Shown in pieces: positions 17,641 to 26,815 of a stretch of 64,000 bases of DNA. The stretch is from JADMJV01 sp964649085 (GTDB lineage: Bacteria > Vulcanimicrobiota > Xenobia > Xenobiales > JADMJV01), in NCBI GenBank assembly GCA_964649085.1, contig CAZYPN010000013.1, forward strand, positions 62,001 through 126,000, read 5' to 3'. The notes under the pieces are model-generated. The model was not told the DNA's origin. It saw nothing but the letters and a program-made list of their open reading frames with translations, and did not search any database. The position numbers and the translations under genes are program-made. Positions within the stretch are counted from its first letter, which is position 1. Every line of letters begins with the position of its first letter.

Positions 17641-18759
17641 ATGAGCCGTCTTGATGAATCGACCTCCTGGCAGGCCGTGTGCGAACGCCGCAACGACCTT
17701 AGCACGCCCTTCTACTATGCCGTTAGCAGCACGGGAATCTACTGTCTCCCCCATTGTCCGGCCCGCCGGCCACGTCGTGAAAACGTGAGTTTCTTCGACT
17801 CTCCCCTGCAGGCCGAGCAGGCCGGCTTTCGGGCCTGTCAGCGTTGCCGTCCCAACCAGCCCGACCGGGGCGGTCAGGCCGTGATTGAAATCTGCCGCTA
17901 TTTGGAAAACTGCTCCGATCTGCCTTCTTCGGCCGAGCTGGCGCGACGCGCCGGACTGAGTGCGCATCACTTTCATCGGCTGTTCCTGAAGCAGACCGGA
18001 TCGACACCCGGGGCTTACCTGAGGGCGCTGCGTATGCAGCGGCTGCGACAGGTTCTCCCCGCTTGCCAGGGGGTGACCGAGGCCTGCTACGAGGCCGGCT
18101 TTGGATCGAGTGCAGGTTTTTATGCACAGGCATCCAGCGGTCTCGGGATGTCGCCCTCGGTGTATCGTAAGGGAGGACGCGGATTGGACCTGAGCTACGC
18201 CGTCGGAGCATGCTGGTTGGGATGGTTCCTGGTGGCTCGAACCCCGCGCGGCATCTGTGCCGTGCTGCTCGGCGACTCGCCTGCTCAGCTCAAGGAACAA
18301 CTGCAACTCCAGTTTCCCGCAGTGCGAAGCCTGTCCGAAGAGCCTCAACTGCTCCTGCTGTTGCAGCCCGTGGTCGAATCGCTGAAAGCCTGCCCTACCC
18401 TACCGCTGGATCTCCAAGGGACCCTGTTCCAACATCGGGTCTGGCAGGCCCTGCAGCAGATACCACCGGGGGCTACCATCAGCTACTCCCAACTGGCCGC
18501 CCGGCTGGGTAGGCCAGAAGCGGTCCGTGCCGTGGCCCGGGCCTGTGCGCACAACCCGGCTGCGATTGTGGTTCCCTGTCATCGAGTGCTAGGCAGCGAC
18601 GGACAGCTCAAAGGCTATCGCTGGGGCCAACAGCGCAAAGCAGCGCTGTTGCAACGCGAAACTTCAGCCGCCGAGCATGCCACCGATCTGACCGAGCAGC
18701 CCGCCGCCGCCTCCGCCCTGGAGGGCGCCCTCGAGTTGAGCCGCCACGGGAGCAGGTAG
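17641..18759 (+). CDS. ada: Ada: AraC-type regulator and O6-methylguanine-DNA methyltransferase
   Basis: A 372-residue bifunctional alkylation-repair protein. Residues ~10-85 are the zinc domain that takes methyl groups from phosphotriesters: STGIYCLPHC and FRACQRCRP supply the four Cys. Residues ~85-180 are an AraC-type HTH (SAELARRAGLSAHHFHRLF). Residues ~185-345 are the methyltransferase, with VVPCHRVLG near 310 carrying the acceptor Cys and a GATISYSQLA helix upstream. Normal Ada proteins end soon after KAALLQRE. This one runs on for ~30 more residues (ending LSRHGSR), all encoded opposite the small gene at 18664-18858. The tail is probably a by-product of the overlap. Confidence 0.92.
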   Translation: MSRLDESTSWQAVCERRNDLSTPFYYAVSSTGIYCLPHCPARRPRRENVSFFDSPLQAEQAGFRACQRCRPNQPDRGGQAVIEICRYLENCSDLPSSAELARRAGLSAHHFHRLFLKQTGSTPGAYLRALRMQRLRQVLPACQGVTEACYEAGFGSSAGFYAQASSGLGMSPSVYRKGGRGLDLSYAVGACWLGWFLVARTPRGICAVLLGDSPAQLKEQLQLQFPAVRSLSEEPQLLLLLQPVVESLKACPTLPLDLQGTLFQHRVWQALQQIPPGATISYSQLAARLGRPEAVRAVARACAHNPAAIVVPCHRVLGSDGQLKGYRWGQQRKAALLQRETSAAEHATDLTEQPAAASALEGALELSRHGSR

Positions 18760-18858
18760 TTTTTCCTTCAGAAAAGCCACCACCACTTCGGTGGCCTGAC
18801 GAGCCTGGGCATCGGGCAGTCCGGTTTTCTGAGCCACCAGTTTCACCAGTTCATCCAT
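18664..18858 (-). CDS. Small helical protein with Gly-rich tail (DUF2267/DUF937-like)
   Basis: 64 residues from ATG 18858, which has GGAGGT seven bases upstream; a GTG three codons earlier is too close to that site. The sequence MDELVKLVAQKTGLPDAQA then TEVVVAFLKEKLP is a small helical domain like those in short DUF2267/DUF937-type proteins, and it ends in a Gly-rich stretch (GGGGGGLLGQIGGMLGG) typical of such families. Function is unknown. The last ~96 bases lie antisense within the 3' end of ada. The strong ribosome site and family-like composition argue that it is real and not a shadow. Confidence 0.75.
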   Translation of the reverse strand: MDELVKLVAQKTGLPDAQARQATEVVVAFLKEKLPAPVAAQLEGALQGGGGGGLLGQIGGMLGG

Positions 18859-18913
18859 ATCGTTCACCTCCAGTTGCTCCCTTTCGCAACGGGACGGTCC
18901 AAACCTGGGAAAC

Positions 18914-19489
18914 TCAGCAAATGACGTCTTCGGTGCTGTGCTCGGTGGGGATGCGCAAGTGCAGGTGGTTGTGGTGCCCTTTGTAGTGACGGGTCAACCC
19001 CTCGCGAATCAGGGCCGGGTCATTGAACAGAATGACCGCATCGGGATGCTTTTCTTTGACCATCTGACACCAGGCCCGGGTCATCGCCTGAGAATAGTTG
19101 GCATCGGTGTAGGTTACGGGCAGCATGGCACCATCTTTGCGAAATGGCCTCAGGTCGGCTTCGTTGCCGTTCTGATGCCCCGAGTGAGGCGGAAAGGGTC
19201 CGCCCCCCCGGCGACTGATGTCCCCTACCTGGAAGGGAACCTCGGAGCGGTTCGCCCATTCCTCGCCCAGACTTGTGAGCTGGTCGATGAAGCCGGGAAG
19301 ACCGACCTGGTCGACTCCGTCGCGTTCGCGGTTGTAGGTGCGAAAGCCCGTGCCCGACTCGGGCAATACGGTGTTGATCTCGGCAATGGGCGTCCACTCT
19401 CCAGCCGGTGCCGGTCCCTGGCAGCCACAGGCTTCCTCGCGATGCCAGGACTGCACCCTCTGGTAGTTGCGAAGTGCGGTGAGCATCAT
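18914..19489 (-). CDS. MepA-like murein endopeptidase (peptidase M74 family)
   Basis: A 191-residue LAS-type metallopeptidase. FQVGDISRRGG then HSGHQNGNEADLRPF near residues 100-115 supplies the zinc His and Asp, and GHHNHLHLRI near 168-177 the His-x-His pair. ILFNDPALI matches the MepA spacing. This family cuts the D-Ala-meso-DAP cross-link in peptidoglycan. No signal peptide is visible, although MepA is periplasmic: the N-terminus is MMLTALRNYQRVQSW and contains a CGC. It may be exported in another way or act in a different setting. The ATG overlaps the adk stop (TGATG), so it is coupled to adk. Confidence 0.8.
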   Translation of the reverse strand: MMLTALRNYQRVQSWHREEACGCQGPAPAGEWTPIAEINTVLPESGTGFRTYNRERDGVDQVGLPGFIDQLTSLGEEWANRSEVPFQVGDISRRGGGPFPPHSGHQNGNEADLRPFRKDGAMLPVTYTDANYSQAMTRAWCQMVKEKHPDAVILFNDPALIREGLTRHYKGHHNHLHLRIPTEHSTEDVIC

Positions 19490-20208
19490 CAGCCCACCCT
19501 GCTGCGACGGCGCAATCCGGGAGCCACCCGAAAGAGGCGGCGACGCAGGGGCGCAGGGGTCAGCAAATCGTTGATGCGCTGGGTCACCTGCGCGATGGGC
19601 TGGCTGGCATCGACCGTCTGGAGCAGTCCCAGGTTGCGGAAGTAGTCGACCACCGGACGGGTCTGCTCGTGATAGACGGATAGCCGGGTGCGGATGGTCG
19701 CTTCGTTGTCGTCTTCGCGGTGCACCAAGGGTAGGCCGTCGTGGTCACACAGCCCGGCCTGGCGGGGGGGATTGCCCTGCAGGTGGTAGACCCGGCCACA
19801 TCCAGGACAGCTGCGACGCAGGCAAAGGCGGCGAACGATTTCCTGGTCGTCGAGTTCCAACTGCACGACCGATTGCAGAGGAATCGAAGCGGCCTTCAGT
19901 TGCGCCACCAGCGCCTCCGCCTGAGCCCGGCTGCGGGGAAAGCCATCGAGCAAGAAGCCGTGCTGGGCATCGGGCTGCTGTAAACGCTCGGCCATCATTC
20001 CCAGGATGATCTCATCGCTGACCAGGCGACCCTGGGCCATCAACTCACGAGCCTGTAACCCGATCGGAGTTCCCTGGCGAACCTGCTCCCGCAGCATGTC
20101 CCCTGTCGAGATGTGAGCCAACCCGTATCGTTCTTTCAGAGAAGCCGCCTGAGTGCCTTTGCCTGCACCTGGAGGACCGATGAGTACCAACCGGAGACTA
20201 CTGCGCAT
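19489..20208 (-). CDS. adk: Adenylate kinase, zinc-LID type
   Basis: 239 residues from ATG 20208, preceded by GGGTGGG; a GTG at 20220 would add four residues. It makes two ADP from ATP and AMP. GPPGAGKGTQ is the P-loop, STGDMLR and LLDGFPRSRAQAE are AMP-site motifs. The LID has CPGCGRVYHL...GLCDHDG, a Cys-x2-Cys...Cys/Asp zinc-type LID as in many Gram-positive and deep-branching bacteria. The C-terminal ~25 residues are an unusual Arg-rich extension (APLRRRLFRVAPGLRRRSRVG). It is not next to secY or ribosomal genes, the common location, but is coupled to a MepA-like gene. Confidence 0.95.
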   Translation of the reverse strand: MRSSLRLVLIGPPGAGKGTQAASLKERYGLAHISTGDMLREQVRQGTPIGLQARELMAQGRLVSDEIILGMMAERLQQPDAQHGFLLDGFPRSRAQAEALVAQLKAASIPLQSVVQLELDDQEIVRRLCLRRSCPGCGRVYHLQGNPPRQAGLCDHDGLPLVHREDDNEATIRTRLSVYHEQTRPVVDYFRNLGLLQTVDASQPIAQVTQRINDLLTPAPLRRRLFRVAPGLRRRSRVG

Positions 20209-20228
20209 GAGACTGCCCACCCTTTGTC

Positions 20229-20238
20229 ACAAATTTGT
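20229..20238. promoter_or_regulatory. Perfect palindrome ACAAATTTGT upstream of adk
   Basis: A 10-base perfect palindrome about 20 bases before the adk ATG, inside the 206-base divergent region 20209-20414. TAATAC (antisense of 20256-20261 region) upstream could be the adk -10 box. A regulator site is possible but a short AT-rich palindrome can occur by chance. Apart from this and a plausible TATCAT near the plus-strand gene I see nothing else in the region. Confidence 0.25.
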
Positions 20239-20414
20239 TGCGCCAACGAACGTATTATGAACCAGCCTTGAGGGATGGAAAGTGAACAGAATGTTGCCGC
20301 GGCCCAGGGAGCGGCAAATTGCAATCGGGCTGCAACCGATGCCCTCAAATTGCACTCGCCCCGCCCCCTCAGATCGGTTATCATCGGAGTATTCGTCCCT
20401 GGAGGTGCTGCCTG

Positions 20415-20630
20415 ATGGTTGCCAGAGTCCTGATGTTCCTGGTGTTGTCTTTCCTCTTTGTGAAATTCATCTTACCGCCGTTGTTGGGCATGGCACTGGC
20501 GACCTACGCCGGACTGATGCTGATGCTAGCAGGCGCCAGCCTGGTGTTCCACGCCACCTTCTGGTTGATGGCCGCGGCCGTGATCGGTGTGATTGGCTTT
20601 AAGGTGCTGGGGGGCGGCAAGAAACGCTAA
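20415..20630 (+). CDS. Small membrane protein
   Basis: 71 residues from ATG 20415, with GGAGGT eight bases upstream at 20401-20406. The protein is almost wholly hydrophobic with two or three membrane helices (VLMFLVLSFLFVKFILPPLL, then ALATYAGLMLMLAGASLVF and AAAVIGVIGFKVLG) and a basic tail GGGKKR that should face the cytoplasm. An in-frame extension upstream to 20322 is Cys/Pro-rich and is rejected. No family is recognised. It precedes the large kinase gene by 42 bases on the same strand and may be co-transcribed with it. Confidence 0.75.
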   Translation: MVARVLMFLVLSFLFVKFILPPLLGMALATYAGLMLMLAGASLVFHATFWLMAAAVIGVIGFKVLGGGKKR

Positions 20631-20672
20631 GCTCAAAAAGGGCGCCGGTCGCAGCGCTGCGAAACGGGGCGG

Positions 20673-23600
20673 ATGTCCTCCCATCCCGGCAACATTGGCT
20701 CCTACCAGATTCTTTCGTTGCTCGGGGTGGGGGGAATGGGCAAAGTCTATCTGGCCCGTGAACGCAGCGGTCGCCAGGTCGCTCTCAAAGTGTTGCTCCC
20801 CGAGCTCACCGCCGCCACCCTCGACCGACTCCGCTTCGAACGCGAATTCGACATCGCCTCGCGCCTCGACCACCCCTGTCTGGTCAAGGTCTTCGACCGC
20901 TTTTTCGAAGACAACCTTTGTTATTACAGTATGGAGTATGTCCAGGGGGTCGACCTATTCCGCCGCTTCCAGCTGGCTCCGGGACAGCAGGCATCGCGCC
21001 AGGTTTCTCGTGAGGCGCTAGATCTTTTTGCTCAACTCGCAGGGGCACTGGCCTACCTGCATCGCCACAACGTCATTCATCGCGATCTGAAGAGCGAGAA
21101 CGTGCTGGTAGGAGCTCAACAGCAGCTGCGCTTGTTGGATTTTGGCCTGGCCTGCTTTCACCGTCTGGCTTCTAAAGCCAATCGAATCACCAGTCCTGGA
21201 ATGGTCTTGGGCACCCCTTATGCCATGGCCCCCGAGCAAATCCTGGGCGACGGTGCCGACGTAAAGAGCGATCTCTACAGCCTGGGAGTGATGCTTTTCC
21301 AGATATTCTGCCAGAAACTCCCTTTCGACGCCCCCGATCCGATGGCCGTGCTCTACCAAATTCTGCATCAGCCCACCCCACCGTTCCAGCCTGCCATGCC
21401 CGCTCCGGAGGGCCTGGGCGAACTGATTACCAGCCTGTTGAACAAGGAGCCCCATCAGCGCCCCCGCGACGGCGAAGAGGTCGAGCAACAACTGCGCTAC
21501 CTGTTGGAACACTGGGAAAGCCCGGTGGTTGCGCCGCGCCCCGAGCCTGTGCTGACTCCCGAGCCGGTGCAGCGTCTGGTCAGTCCGCGCTTCATCGGCC
21601 GTCGTTTTCAACAGGCCTGGTTCGAACAGCGCCTGCAGCATCTACTGGAAGGCCGGGGAGCCTGGGGGCTGGTGGCGGGCCCGAGCGGCGTGGGAAAGAG
21701 CTATCTGCTGCAACAGTGGGCGGCTCAGGCCAAGTCCCACGGAGTGACCGCCGTGCGTGTGCAGCCGGTGGCCGGTAGCCATATTCCCTATCAACTGTGG
21801 ACTCCGGTACTGCGTTGGGCGATTCATGATCGCCCTTTGTCGCCAGCCCTGCAGCCCTTCCTTCCCTCGCTGAGCCTGCTGTTGCCCGAATTGAGCCAGG
21901 GCCCGATCCGCTTTGCCAGCGATGACCCGCTGCAGCGCTACCACCTGTTCGAGGGCATGGCGCGACTGATCGGCGAACGCTGCCAACAACCCGCTGTGCT
22001 GCTGATCGACCAGCTACACGAGGCCGACCCTGCCAGTTTGGAGTTTCTCCACTACTGGCTGGAAACCCGATACTACAGCGCCGAGGCCCTGCACCTTCCC
22101 TTGCTGGTGCTGGCCTGCAATGACGAAGAACCGCTGCAGGGCGAGGTTGAAACGCTGCGTCGACTGGCCGCGCAGCAGCCCTGTGGCAGTGATATCGCCC
22201 TGACCGGATTCAGCCTCGAAGAGACCCGCCAGTTCTTGGAAAGCCTGCTGGATCAGCAAATCGTGCACGCGGAAACGGTCAAGTTCCTGCACCAGGAAAC
22301 CGAAGGCAAACCCCTTTACCTGCAAGAGCTGGCGCGCCTGGGCATCGAAGGTGGCGCCTGGCAATGGAAAGGCGGAGTGTGGAGCTTCCGGCCCTCGAGT
22401 TCCGGGGGCTCCCTGTCGAGCGGCGTCATGCGCCTGCCCGCCCGATTGCACCAAGCCCTCAAACACCGCCTCGAGGGTTTGGATGCCGATTCGCTAGCCG
22501 TGCTGCAGTGGGCGGCCGTGCTGGGGCCCTTGCTGGAGTTTCACCATCTGCAAGCGGTCTGTTCCCTGCCCGACCGGGTCCTCTACGAAATTTGCGCGGG
22601 CCTTTCCCAACGTCGATTGCTGTGCGAAACCCAGGACTTTCAAATGGCCAGCCTGGGAACCACCGAAGTGGTGCTGGATTCGATGCCCTGGAGTCTGCGG
22701 CGCCAGCGCCATGCCCACGTGGCTGCCTACCTGGAGGGGTTGCCCAGGCCTTCCCAACAGGACATCGGCTACGAGTGGGACATCGGCTATCACTGGAGTC
22801 AGGCTGGCGAACCCGAGAAGTCGGGCCGAGCCTTCCTGGCCGCCGCCCAACACGCCATTCGCAGTTATGCCTTCGACGAAGCCTGCCGCTGCCTGGACCA
22901 GATCGAACAGATGGCCCCTCAGACCCATCCTCTCAGTCCAGAAGAATTCCAGGAAATCTGGTCCGATGCCCTGCTGGGAGCGGGCCACCCCCAGCAGGCC
23001 GCCCAACGCCTGGAGAAGCTGCTCCAGCAGCCCGACCAGAATCCGCTGAAGCACATTCGACGAATGCGCAAGTTGGGCACCGCCTGTGAGGTAGCCGGCC
23101 AACTGGGCCGCTCCTACGAGATTCAACAGAAAGCCCTGCAGCAGCTCTCCCGCCTCAAACCCTCGGGAGCCGAAGAGAACGAGCGCTGGGCCGAAGAAGG
23201 CAACCGCATTTGTGAACAACAATCCCGGGTGCTGTTTTTGCTGCGCCCCCCCGGCTGGCTACAAGACTTTGTTCAACTGTTGCGAGCCCAGGCCCGGGTG
23301 GCTCTGAAGAGCAGCAACAAGAAGTCCGGGCAAGGCGGCCAGGAAACCTGGGCTCAGGCTTTTCTTTACGGCGGCTTCCTCTCGCTGCGTCGGCTCAACT
23401 GGTCGGGAGGCGCACGACTGTCGATTCGGGGAGCCCTGGAACGACTGGACCGCCTGCCTGATTCGGCCTCCAAGGGTCAGATGCTGGGCGATACCGGCTA
23501 CCTGCTGCACCTGTCTGGCTCTACCCACAAAGCCCGGCGAGTGCTGGAGCAAGGGCGCGACGTGCTGTTGCGGTTGGGCGCCGTCAACGGCCTGGCTCGG

Positions 23601-24326
23601 GCCTACCTGCAGCTCAACGCCGTTTCTTTCTTCGAGGGGCGTATCGGTCACTCGCTGCACTACGGCCAGCTGGCCCTGCAACACGCCTGTCGGGTGAACA
23701 ATCGCTTCGAAGAGGCCATCGCCCTGGCCACCTGTGCGCGCGCCGCCGCATTGCTGGGCGATCTGGGCAGTGCCGAGCAACACCTACAGGCCGTCGAGCC
23801 CCTGCGCCAACTGTTCCGCACCAGCTATCTGGACCTGGTGGTGCAGCTGGCCATCCATTACTACTACTGGGGCAGCGCCCGCTGGAGCGATCTGGCCAGC
23901 CACAGCCAGCGTTACTACGAGCAGTGCAAACGCGACAAGGAACTGCCCTACCATAGCCTGCACTTCGGCCTCATGGGCCTGGAGGCCCGGTTGGAAATGG
24001 ACCGGGCCGAGGGCAAGTTGTCAGCAAACACCGAAAAACTGCTGGCGGAACTGGCCGCAGCCAGCCGCGGACAGAAACTGTTCCGCCCCATCTTCAAGCG
24101 ACTCGAGGCACTGAGCTGGAAGCTCAGAGGCAAACCGGCCAAAGCCTTCGACATCCTGGGCGAGTGCTGCCGCCGGGCCGAGGCCGCCGATATTCCCTTT
24201 GAATGCTATCGATGCCACAGCTGGCTGGCCGAGTGGCTGGCGGACGATGGCCTGGGAGAGCATCACCGCATCGAGGCCGAAAAGGCCTATCGGGCCTATC
24301 GAGCCGCTCCCGACTCGAGCACCTGA
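20673..24326 (+). CDS. Ser/Thr protein kinase - AAA ATPase - TPR signalling protein
   Basis: A 1217-residue multidomain protein. Residues ~8-270 are a complete Hanks-type kinase: GVGGMGKVYLA (Gly loop), VALKVLL (Lys), IHRDLKSENV (catalytic loop), LDFGLA, GTPYAMAPEQ. Residues ~305-560 are an AAA_16-type NTPase with GPSGVGKSYLL at ~336 and LLIDQLHEAD as Walker B. The rest (~600-1217) is helical TPR-like repeat. There is no membrane segment, so the kinase is cytoplasmic. The plan is that of PknK/LuxR-MalT-like STAND signalling proteins, where the NTPase and repeats sense a ligand. The ATG 20673 has only a weak ribosome site. The 3' end overlaps the convergent helicase gene by 31 bases. Confidence 0.9.
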   Translation: MSSHPGNIGSYQILSLLGVGGMGKVYLARERSGRQVALKVLLPELTAATLDRLRFEREFDIASRLDHPCLVKVFDRFFEDNLCYYSMEYVQGVDLFRRFQLAPGQQASRQVSREALDLFAQLAGALAYLHRHNVIHRDLKSENVLVGAQQQLRLLDFGLACFHRLASKANRITSPGMVLGTPYAMAPEQILGDGADVKSDLYSLGVMLFQIFCQKLPFDAPDPMAVLYQILHQPTPPFQPAMPAPEGLGELITSLLNKEPHQRPRDGEEVEQQLRYLLEHWESPVVAPRPEPVLTPEPVQRLVSPRFIGRRFQQAWFEQRLQHLLEGRGAWGLVAGPSGVGKSYLLQQWAAQAKSHGVTAVRVQPVAGSHIPYQLWTPVLRWAIHDRPLSPALQPFLPSLSLLLPELSQGPIRFASDDPLQRYHLFEGMARLIGERCQQPAVLLIDQLHEADPASLEFLHYWLETRYYSAEALHLPLLVLACNDEEPLQGEVETLRRLAAQQPCGSDIALTGFSLEETRQFLESLLDQQIVHAETVKFLHQETEGKPLYLQELARLGIEGGAWQWKGGVWSFRPSSSGGSLSSGVMRLPARLHQALKHRLEGLDADSLAVLQWAAVLGPLLEFHHLQAVCSLPDRVLYEICAGLSQRRLLCETQDFQMASLGTTEVVLDSMPWSLRRQRHAHVAAYLEGLPRPSQQDIGYEWDIGYHWSQAGEPEKSGRAFLAAAQHAIRSYAFDEACRCLDQIEQMAPQTHPLSPEEFQEIWSDALLGAGHPQQAAQRLEKLLQQPDQNPLKHIRRMRKLGTACEVAGQLGRSYEIQQKALQQLSRLKPSGAEENERWAEEGNRICEQQSRVLFLLRPPGWLQDFVQLLRAQARVALKSSNKKSGQGGQETWAQAFLYGGFLSLRRLNWSGGARLSIRGALERLDRLPDSASKGQMLGDTGYLLHLSGSTHKARRVLEQGRDVLLRLGAVNGLARAYLQLNAVSFFEGRIGHSLHYGQLALQHACRVNNRFEEAIALATCARAAALLGDLGSAEQHLQAVEPLRQLFRTSYLDLVVQLAIHYYYWGSARWSDLASHSQRYYEQCKRDKELPYHSLHFGLMGLEARLEMDRAEGKLSANTEKLLAELAAASRGQKLFRPIFKRLEALSWKLRGKPAKAFDILGECCRRAEAADIPFECYRCHSWLAEWLADDGLGEHHRIEAEKAYRAYRAAPDSST

Positions 24327-26752
24327 GTCGCCTGAATGCCGCGAGCCAGGCGCAGCGCCAGGCCGCGAGCCCCCTCGCCCACTTCTTGGGGAGGGCCCAC
24401 ACAGCCCGGACAGCCGTCCTCGCAAGCACAACCCTCGAGCATCTGACAGGCGTGCTCGAGCACGTCGGGGAAAAGGTCGAACAGCTGACTGGCCAGTCCC
24501 ATGCCTCCAGGAATGCTGTCATACAGGTACAGGGTGGGATCAAATCGGGGCATCAATTCGATGGTCTCCGAGGGTGGAAGCGCCTGGCTGAGGCTGCCCA
24601 CCCTCAGCCAGTTTTCGCTGTCGGTATCGCTTTCCATCGGTTTTTCCACCTGAAACTGATAGCGACCCTGCGAGGAAGCCTCGCTGCGCAAGAACCAGCG
24701 CCCCGAGCGCTCGCCCACGCTGCGGTCGAGGTCGCGGCTGTCACACATCAGGTAAAGCGGAGCCAGGTGATGCAGACAGTGGGCCAGACCCACCACCGCG
24801 TCGAGCATCTCGGCCCGACTCAGCAGCAGTTCTTGCATGAGCTCCTCGCGCACGGTCAGCCAGAAGGAAGTGGTGTGCATCTCGTGATCGGGCAGGTGAA
24901 CCTGGCCATAGCCAACGTTCTCTCGGGTGTAAAACTTGATCTTCTTGAAGCCTGAAACGCGCCAACTGACGTGAACTTCTCCGTGTTCTTGCACCACCTT
25001 TTGCAGTCCGAGGCGCTGAAAACTGTCGAGCACCTTAACCGAAGTCGAGGTGATGGCGTCGGTGTAGTAGTCCACTTCCACCGCCCGCACGTAGGCCCGG
25101 CGCTGGGCATAATCGAGGCGTTTGACATTGTAGGTTCGAGCCTCACACAGATAAATGGCATCCTCATAGACGGTGGAACGAGCAGAATTCCAATCGACCT
25201 CGGCGATCACGCGGTTATCGGCGTCGAGGTCCATAATGACGAAGTTCTCGGGTCCGGCGTTGCGCAAGCTGATATGGTCGGCCGGGTACACCTCTTGAGC
25301 CCAGTGAAACTCATCGCCAGAACGGTGCAACACCTGCTTTTCGCAGAGGCTTTCGACAATATCGTCGACCTGGGCGCTTCCCAGCTGCTCGCCCTGTTGC
25401 AGCGGCAGTTCGAAGGCGGCGCACTTGAGGTGACTGAGCAAAATGGCCGGGTTGTCGGCATTGATGCGGGCGTGCTCGGGGCTGCTCTCAAAAAAATATT
25501 CGGGATGCTGCATCAGAAACTGGTCCAGCGGGTCGCTGCGAGCGATCAGCACCACTACCGAAGCCGAATGGCGGCGTCCAGCCCTGCCAGCCTGCTGCCA
25601 GGTGCTGGCCACCGAGCCCGGATAGCCCGCCAGGATGGCCACATCGAGTCCGCCGATATCGATACCCAGTTCCAGAGCATTGGTGCTGATCACGGCCTGG
25701 ACCGTGCCCTGGCGCAACCCGCTCTCGATCTCGCGACGCACCCCGGGCAAATAGCCCCCTCGATAGCCCCGAATGCGTCCCTCCTCGGCCTCGGTGCGTT
25801 CGTAGCGGTCTTTCAAATAGCGCGTCAGCACCTCAACGTTCAGCCGCGAGCCCGTGAACACGATGGTCTTGTGGCCGGCGTCGAGAAACTTGCCGGCCAG
25901 GCGGCGGGCAGAACTGACATAGGAGCGACGAATGCCCAGCTCCTGGTTGAGCATGGGCGGATTATAGAACAGGAAGGTTTTCTGCCCCTGGGGCGCCCCG
26001 TTGCGTTCGACGCGCTGCACCGGTCGTCCCAGCAGGGCTTCGGCCAGCTGGCCGGGATTGGCGATGGTGGCGCTGCAGCAAATGAAGCGCGGATGGGAGC
26101 CATGAAACTCGCAGATGCGCAACAAACGGCGAAACACGTTGGCCAGATGGCTGCCAAATACGCCCCGATAGGTGTGCAACTCGTCCACCACCACGTATTT
26201 CAGGTTGGCAAAAAATCGGCTCCACTTGGCGTGATGAGGCAAGACGCCGGTGTGTAACATGTCCGGATTGGTGATCACCACGTGGGCCTTAGAGCGCACC
26301 GCCTTGCGCGCGTCCGAGGGGGTGTCGCCGTCGTAGGTAAAGGCTCCCAGGTTCAGTTTGAAGCCCGACTCGAGCCTCTTGCACAGGTCGAGCAACTCGG
26401 CCAGCTGATCCTGGGCCAGGGCCTTGGTCGGAAAGAGGTACAAGGCTCGACTCTGGGGGTCTTCCATCACCGATTGCACCACCGGCAGGTTGTAACACAG
26501 GGTTTTGCCAGAAGCCGTCGGGGTGGTGATCACCAGATCCTTGCCCTGAGACACCCACTCCAGGGCCTCGCTCTGGTGCGAGTAGAGTTGCTCGATGCCC
26601 TTGGCTTCCAGAGCGCTGCGCAGGGGCGCAGCCAGTCCGGCCGGCCAGGGCCCATAGTGGGCGGCTCGAGCCGGAAACACCTCTACCCGCGTAAGCGTGT
26701 CTCGCTTGCCCTCAATTTCTAATAACTCGTCCAAGACGCTGGCCAGACTCAT
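24296..26752 (-). CDS. mrfA: MrfA/YprA-family DEAD/DEAH-box helicase with C-terminal zinc site
   Basis: An 818-residue superfamily 2 helicase. Motifs: TPTASGKT (~80, Walker A), VVDELHTYRG (~195, DELH), CCSATIANP (motif III), STNALELGIDIGG and QQAGRAGRR (motifs V and VI). The C-terminus has GCACEDGCPGCVG, the four-Cys zinc site of the MZB/DUF1998 region typical of MrfA. In B. subtilis MrfA is a 3'-5' helicase that works with the exonuclease MrfB in repair of mitomycin C damage. Here the MrfB-like gene is at 4725-5840 instead of being adjacent. The helicase stands alone, convergent with the kinase gene, and divergent from the FHA gene across 63 bases. Confidence 0.9.
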   Translation of the reverse strand: MSLASVLDELLEIEGKRDTLTRVEVFPARAAHYGPWPAGLAAPLRSALEAKGIEQLYSHQSEALEWVSQGKDLVITTPTASGKTLCYNLPVVQSVMEDPQSRALYLFPTKALAQDQLAELLDLCKRLESGFKLNLGAFTYDGDTPSDARKAVRSKAHVVITNPDMLHTGVLPHHAKWSRFFANLKYVVVDELHTYRGVFGSHLANVFRRLLRICEFHGSHPRFICCSATIANPGQLAEALLGRPVQRVERNGAPQGQKTFLFYNPPMLNQELGIRRSYVSSARRLAGKFLDAGHKTIVFTGSRLNVEVLTRYLKDRYERTEAEEGRIRGYRGGYLPGVRREIESGLRQGTVQAVISTNALELGIDIGGLDVAILAGYPGSVASTWQQAGRAGRRHSASVVVLIARSDPLDQFLMQHPEYFFESSPEHARINADNPAILLSHLKCAAFELPLQQGEQLGSAQVDDIVESLCEKQVLHRSGDEFHWAQEVYPADHISLRNAGPENFVIMDLDADNRVIAEVDWNSARSTVYEDAIYLCEARTYNVKRLDYAQRRAYVRAVEVDYYTDAITSTSVKVLDSFQRLGLQKVVQEHGEVHVSWRVSGFKKIKFYTRENVGYGQVHLPDHEMHTTSFWLTVREELMQELLLSRAEMLDAVVGLAHCLHHLAPLYLMCDSRDLDRSVGERSGRWFLRSEASSQGRYQFQVEKPMESDTDSENWLRVGSLSQALPPSETIELMPRFDPTLYLYDSIPGGMGLASQLFDLFPDVLEHACQMLEGCACEDGCPGCVGPPQEVGEGARGLALRLARGIQATQVLESGAAR

Positions 26753-26815
26753 ACTTGAAACTACCTCAAGAGCGGCCCCGGAACCTTCCCAAAGCGGCAG
26801 GGAGCCAATGCTCAG

